Source of the DNA: Desulfobacteraceae bacterium UBA2771
GTDB taxonomy: Bacteria > Desulfobacterota > Desulfobacteria > Desulfobacterales > Desulfosarcinaceae
Direction: 5' to 3'
DNA length: 19,206 nt
Assembly: GCA_002352605.1 (NCBI GenBank)
Contig: DEIP01000192.1
Coordinates: 1-19,206, forward strand
Positions 16,758-19,206 of the stretch are shown here, piece after piece (position 1 is the first letter of the stretch; every line of letters starts with the position of its first letter). The notes under the pieces were generated by a model that saw only the letters and a list, made by a program, of their open reading frames with translations, was not told where the DNA came from and made no database searches. The translations under genes were made by a program, and so were the position numbers.

Positions 16758-17480
16758 ATGGTACCGCTGACCCACGACCATTTTTTCGATGGAAAGATTG
16801 TCCTGAACCAACCGAACACCGGTTACCGCTTTTCCATCGATTCGGTTATCCTCTCCCACCTCGTCTGTCCGGAACCCGGCGAGACCGTGTTGGACTTGGG
16901 GACCGGTTGCGGCGTGATTCCCATCATGTTGGCGTTTCGACATCCGAACATTCATGTGATCGGTGTGGAGATCCAGTCAACGCTATCCCACCTCGCCCGT
17001 CAGAATGTGGTGGCCAACCGGATGGCCGACCGGATTGTCATTGTCGACAAGGATATGAGCCACTTGTCGCCGGCAGATATAGAGGGGCCGCTCAACCTGG
17101 TGGTGACCAACCCGCCGTACCGTAAACGGGGCAGCGGCAGGATCAATGCCGACAGCCAGAGGGCCGTGGCCCGGCATGAATTGAAAATCGACCTGGAATC
17201 GGTATTGTTGACCGCCCGGCGTATGTTGAACCAATCCGGCCGGTTTTACATCATCTATCCGTCGGTACGAACCGTGGACCTTGTGGCCGCGATGCGTTCG
17301 ACGGGACTGGAGCCAAAAACCCTGACGATGATCCATTCCAGACCGGCATCGTCGGCACGGCTGGTTGCGATTATGGGGACCAAGGGTGGACGCCCGGGGC
17401 TTGCGGTTGGCCCGCCGCTCTATTTGTACCATGGCGACGGGCGTTACACCCAAGCGATTGAAGCGATGCTTTCCGCTTGA
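16758..17480 (+). CDS. TrmN6/YfiC-type tRNA (adenine-N6)-methyltransferase
   Basis: This 240-residue class I SAM-dependent methyltransferase has motif I VLDLGTGCGVIPI at about residues 44-56. The acidic ribose-binding VIGVEIQ follows, and the catalytic NPPY is at 118-121 in VVTNPPYRKRGSG. The N-terminal FFDGKIVLNQPNTGYRFSIDS is typical of the TrmN6/YfiC group, which modifies A37 of tRNA1(Val). NPPY indicates methylation of an exocyclic amino group. A related PrmC-like or rRNA target cannot be excluded from sequence alone. No good ribosome-binding site precedes the ATG, so the start is less certain than the family. It lies 109 bases after the DciA-like gene and may share its transcript. Confidence 0.85.
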   Translation: MVPLTHDHFFDGKIVLNQPNTGYRFSIDSVILSHLVCPEPGETVLDLGTGCGVIPIMLAFRHPNIHVIGVEIQSTLSHLARQNVVANRMADRIVIVDKDMSHLSPADIEGPLNLVVTNPPYRKRGSGRINADSQRAVARHELKIDLESVLLTARRMLNQSGRFYIIYPSVRTVDLVAAMRSTGLEPKTLTMIHSRPASSARLVAIMGTKGGRPGLAVGPPLYLYHGDGRYTQAIEAMLSA

Positions 17481-17553
17481 GTGGTCTGGAGAAGCGCAGG
17501 GCGGGGCAGCCCAATCGGTGAGTTGTGAAGGGTCCTGATATTAGGAATCGTGC

Positions 17554-18882
17554 CTATTCGACCAGTGTGTTCATTACCAGCCCCGATTTTACTTTTGGGT
17601 AGAAATAGGTGGATTTTCGGGGCATGATCAATCCTTTCCGGGCCACTTCCTGAACCTGTTCGATCCGGGTGGGGTTGAGAAGAAAGGCCGCATCGTAGGC
17701 GCCGGTATCGATTGATTGCAGGGCTTTGGCTGCCGTGCTGGCGTATCCGATGAGCTGTTCGTTGTCCAGTCGTGCTTGGTCGAATCCAAGAACCTTCATA
17801 AACACCAGCCGGGTCAGCACCGTCACATCCAACAGCCGCAGGGAGGCATTCAATTCGTTCTTGAACAGCTGATCCATAACGTCGGCTTTAAGCGTCAGCA
17901 GGTAGAAGACCGGTGACAAGTTGGCATAAATACCGATACACTGCCTGTTCGCCCCATCATTAAGGGCCGATAGGAAGGTTTGTTCCACCTGTTGGCGATC
18001 ATCGGGTGTATAGGGGTATTCGGCAACCTCGAAATAGGTGCGGGATACTTTTATCGCCTGTCGCATATCATCACCGCTGACCGCTTTAAGGAGGCGGTGA
18101 GCAGGAAGAATAATCAAACCCGGATCGCTCATGCTGCACAGGTACATCAGGACATAGTTGGCCGGATGTCGGTCGTCGAAGGCCGGATCCGTTTCCTGAA
18201 GGTGTTTTTGGAAGTTCAATGCCGTTTCGTAACGGTGGTGGCCATCGGCGATAAACAGCCGCTTGTCCTGCATGGCTTCGGCCACCCGGCGGTGGATCGC
18301 CGGATCGAGAATTCGCCATAACCGGTGCCGGTGATCCTGGTCGTCCATGAACTCAACCACGGGTGCCGACTGGTCAACGGCCCGCCCAAGGGTGTTCAGC
18401 ACGCCGCCATCATCCGGATACAATGAGAAGATTGGGCAATAGTTACAATGGGTGGCTTTCATCAGTTCGAGCCTTTCGGACCGGACTTTTGAGAAGGTTT
18501 TCTCATGGGGGAGAATAATGCGTTTGGCGAAGGGTTCGAGGCCGACCAGGGCAACCAGGCCATAGCGGGTAATGACCCGATTTTCATGGGCGTAGGTGAT
18601 GGCTTTGAGATACAGGGCGGGCTGTTCATCCCGCTTGAGAATAGATTCCGACATCCATTGCCGGTAATGGCCTGCCGATCGGATGTGGGGATTGTCCTGG
18701 GCGGTGTCGGTCGGTTTGGTTCGGCCCAGAATCAGGCGTATGACATTGTTCGGATGCCTTTCGTAAAAGACGGCCTGCTCCTCAGGTGAGATCACATCAT
18801 AGGGCGGGGTGGTGACCGCCGCACCATCGGTGATTTTTTCCGGATTATAAAGTATCCCTTTCAAGGGGATGACAGTGGCCAT
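17554..18882 (-). CDS. DUF1015 family protein
   Basis: This 442-residue soluble protein belongs to DUF1015 (PF06245). Diagnostic segments are VTTPPYDVISPEEQ near the N-terminus, ILPHEKTFSKVRSERLELMKA at about residues 123-143, FIADGHHRYETALNF around 210-224 and MPRKSTYFYPK near the C-terminus. The conserved HH, Arg and Glu residues suggest a catalytic or ligand-binding site, but the family has no agreed function; in some bacteria it is found near serine biosynthesis genes. Here it is a lone - strand gene, convergent with the trmN6-like gene and divergent from the tRNA gene. A candidate TATAGT -10 box lies at 18935-18940. AAGG sites precede the ATG by about 10-13 bases. Confidence 0.92.
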   Translation of the reverse strand: MATVIPLKGILYNPEKITDGAAVTTPPYDVISPEEQAVFYERHPNNVIRLILGRTKPTDTAQDNPHIRSAGHYRQWMSESILKRDEQPALYLKAITYAHENRVITRYGLVALVGLEPFAKRIILPHEKTFSKVRSERLELMKATHCNYCPIFSLYPDDGGVLNTLGRAVDQSAPVVEFMDDQDHRHRLWRILDPAIHRRVAEAMQDKRLFIADGHHRYETALNFQKHLQETDPAFDDRHPANYVLMYLCSMSDPGLIILPAHRLLKAVSGDDMRQAIKVSRTYFEVAEYPYTPDDRQQVEQTFLSALNDGANRQCIGIYANLSPVFYLLTLKADVMDQLFKNELNASLRLLDVTVLTRLVFMKVLGFDQARLDNEQLIGYASTAAKALQSIDTGAYDAAFLLNPTRIEQVQEVARKGLIMPRKSTYFYPKVKSGLVMNTLVE

Positions 18883-18934
18883 GGGTTGTGGTTTCCTTTC
18901 CTTGGGTTGAGTCGGATGCCAAGCCGTAACCAGT

Positions 18935-18940
18935 ACTATA
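18935..18940 (-). promoter_or_regulatory. Candidate -10 box for the DUF1015 gene
   Basis: TATAGT on the - strand lies 52 bases before the start codon. No good -35 hexamer is seen at 16-18 bases. Confidence 0.35.
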
Positions 18941-19024
18941 AATGGCCGGGTCAGTTCAAGAACAATCGGATGGATCTTTTTTTCTCATGACCTTTTGAAC
19001 CTTGCCGGACGTCCAATTTGAGGG

Positions 19025-19054
19025 TTGACAAACCGATTGCAGAAAGGATATCGA
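19025..19054 (+). promoter_or_regulatory. Probable tRNA-Ser promoter
   Basis: A perfect TTGACA at 19025-19030 is followed after 18 bases by TATCGA, a weak -10. The predicted transcript start lies roughly 25-30 bases before the mature tRNA. Confidence 0.5.
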
Positions 19055-19087
19055 ATACCTTTTCGTGCTGGTGCCTGTGAGAGCAAC

Positions 19088-19180
19088 GGAGAGGTGGCCG
19101 AGCGGCTGAAGGCCCCGCTCTCGAAAAGCGGTATCCTGCCAAAAGCGGGATCGTGGGTTCGAATCCCACCCTCTCCGCCA
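19088..19180 (+). tRNA. tRNA-Ser (anticodon CGA)
   Basis: The acceptor stem GGAGAGG (19088-19094) pairs with CCTCTCC (19170-19176), followed by the discriminator G and an encoded CCA (19178-19180). The anticodon stem CCGCT/AGCGG encloses the loop CTCGAAA, giving anticodon CGA, which reads UCG. A long variable arm and the T-arm GTGGG-TTCGAAT-CCCAC complete a class II serine tRNA of 93 bases. Confidence 0.97.
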
Positions 19181-19206
19181 TTACCGATTTTCTTCACGGT
19201 CCGGGG

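Noticed and set aside
18951..19197. Minus-strand reading frames over the tRNA gene, with starts such as MAERVGFEPTIPL and GGEGGIRTHDPAF
   Set aside because: These peptides are the familiar false translations of the antisense strand of tRNA-Ser and appear in many genomes as spurious proteins. The tRNA on the + strand fully explains the sequence.

Overview
The window is a gene-dense piece of a bacterial chromosome, read as a Desulfobacterota (Deltaproteobacteria, Desulfobacterales-like) genome. That assignment is inference from the style of the GroEL, HflK/HflC, GspE and LysM proteins and from the gene mix; no rRNA or other taxonomic marker is present. No CRISPR array, insertion sequence, integrase or attachment site was seen. 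The only RNA gene is a tRNA-Ser at the right edge.

Left third (1-8703, + strand). A gene cut by the window edge ends at 87. It is followed almost without gaps by a three-gene cluster: a Helicase_C_3-type helicase-associated protein (93-1799), an XPB/ERCC3-family DNA helicase (1805-3478) and an ATPase of the PF09818 'ABC class' family (3505-5310). After a 140-base gap come a large, mainly helical protein of unknown function (5451-6857) and a GspE/PilB-type secretion ATPase (6889-8703), closed by a strong terminator (8744-8768). The helicase, its partner and the ABC-class ATPase are the best candidate in the window for a little-described nucleic-acid processing system.

Middle (8795-13587, - strand). 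A secreted LysM protein converges on gspE. Behind it lies groES-groEL with a bidirectional hairpin terminator and no CIRCE element. Next are a FmdB-type zinc-ribbon protein with its own near-consensus promoter and an uncharacterised protein with a zincin-like HELVH motif.

Right third (13739-19206). A 32-codon gene for an AURKAIP1/COX24-domain (bS22-like) ribosomal protein starts at TTG. It shares a bidirectional terminator with the divergently placed hflK-hflC membrane protease-regulator operon, which has its own promoter and a structured leader. Then come a DciA-like DUF721 protein and a TrmN6-type tRNA methyltransferase on the + strand, a DUF1015 protein on the - strand, and tRNA-Ser(CGA).

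The genes fall into protein quality control (groESL, hflKC), translation (bS22-like, trmN6-like, tRNA-Ser), replication and repair (XPB pair, DciA-like) and envelope or secretion (gspE-like, LysM). They look like several short independent transcription units rather than one pathway.
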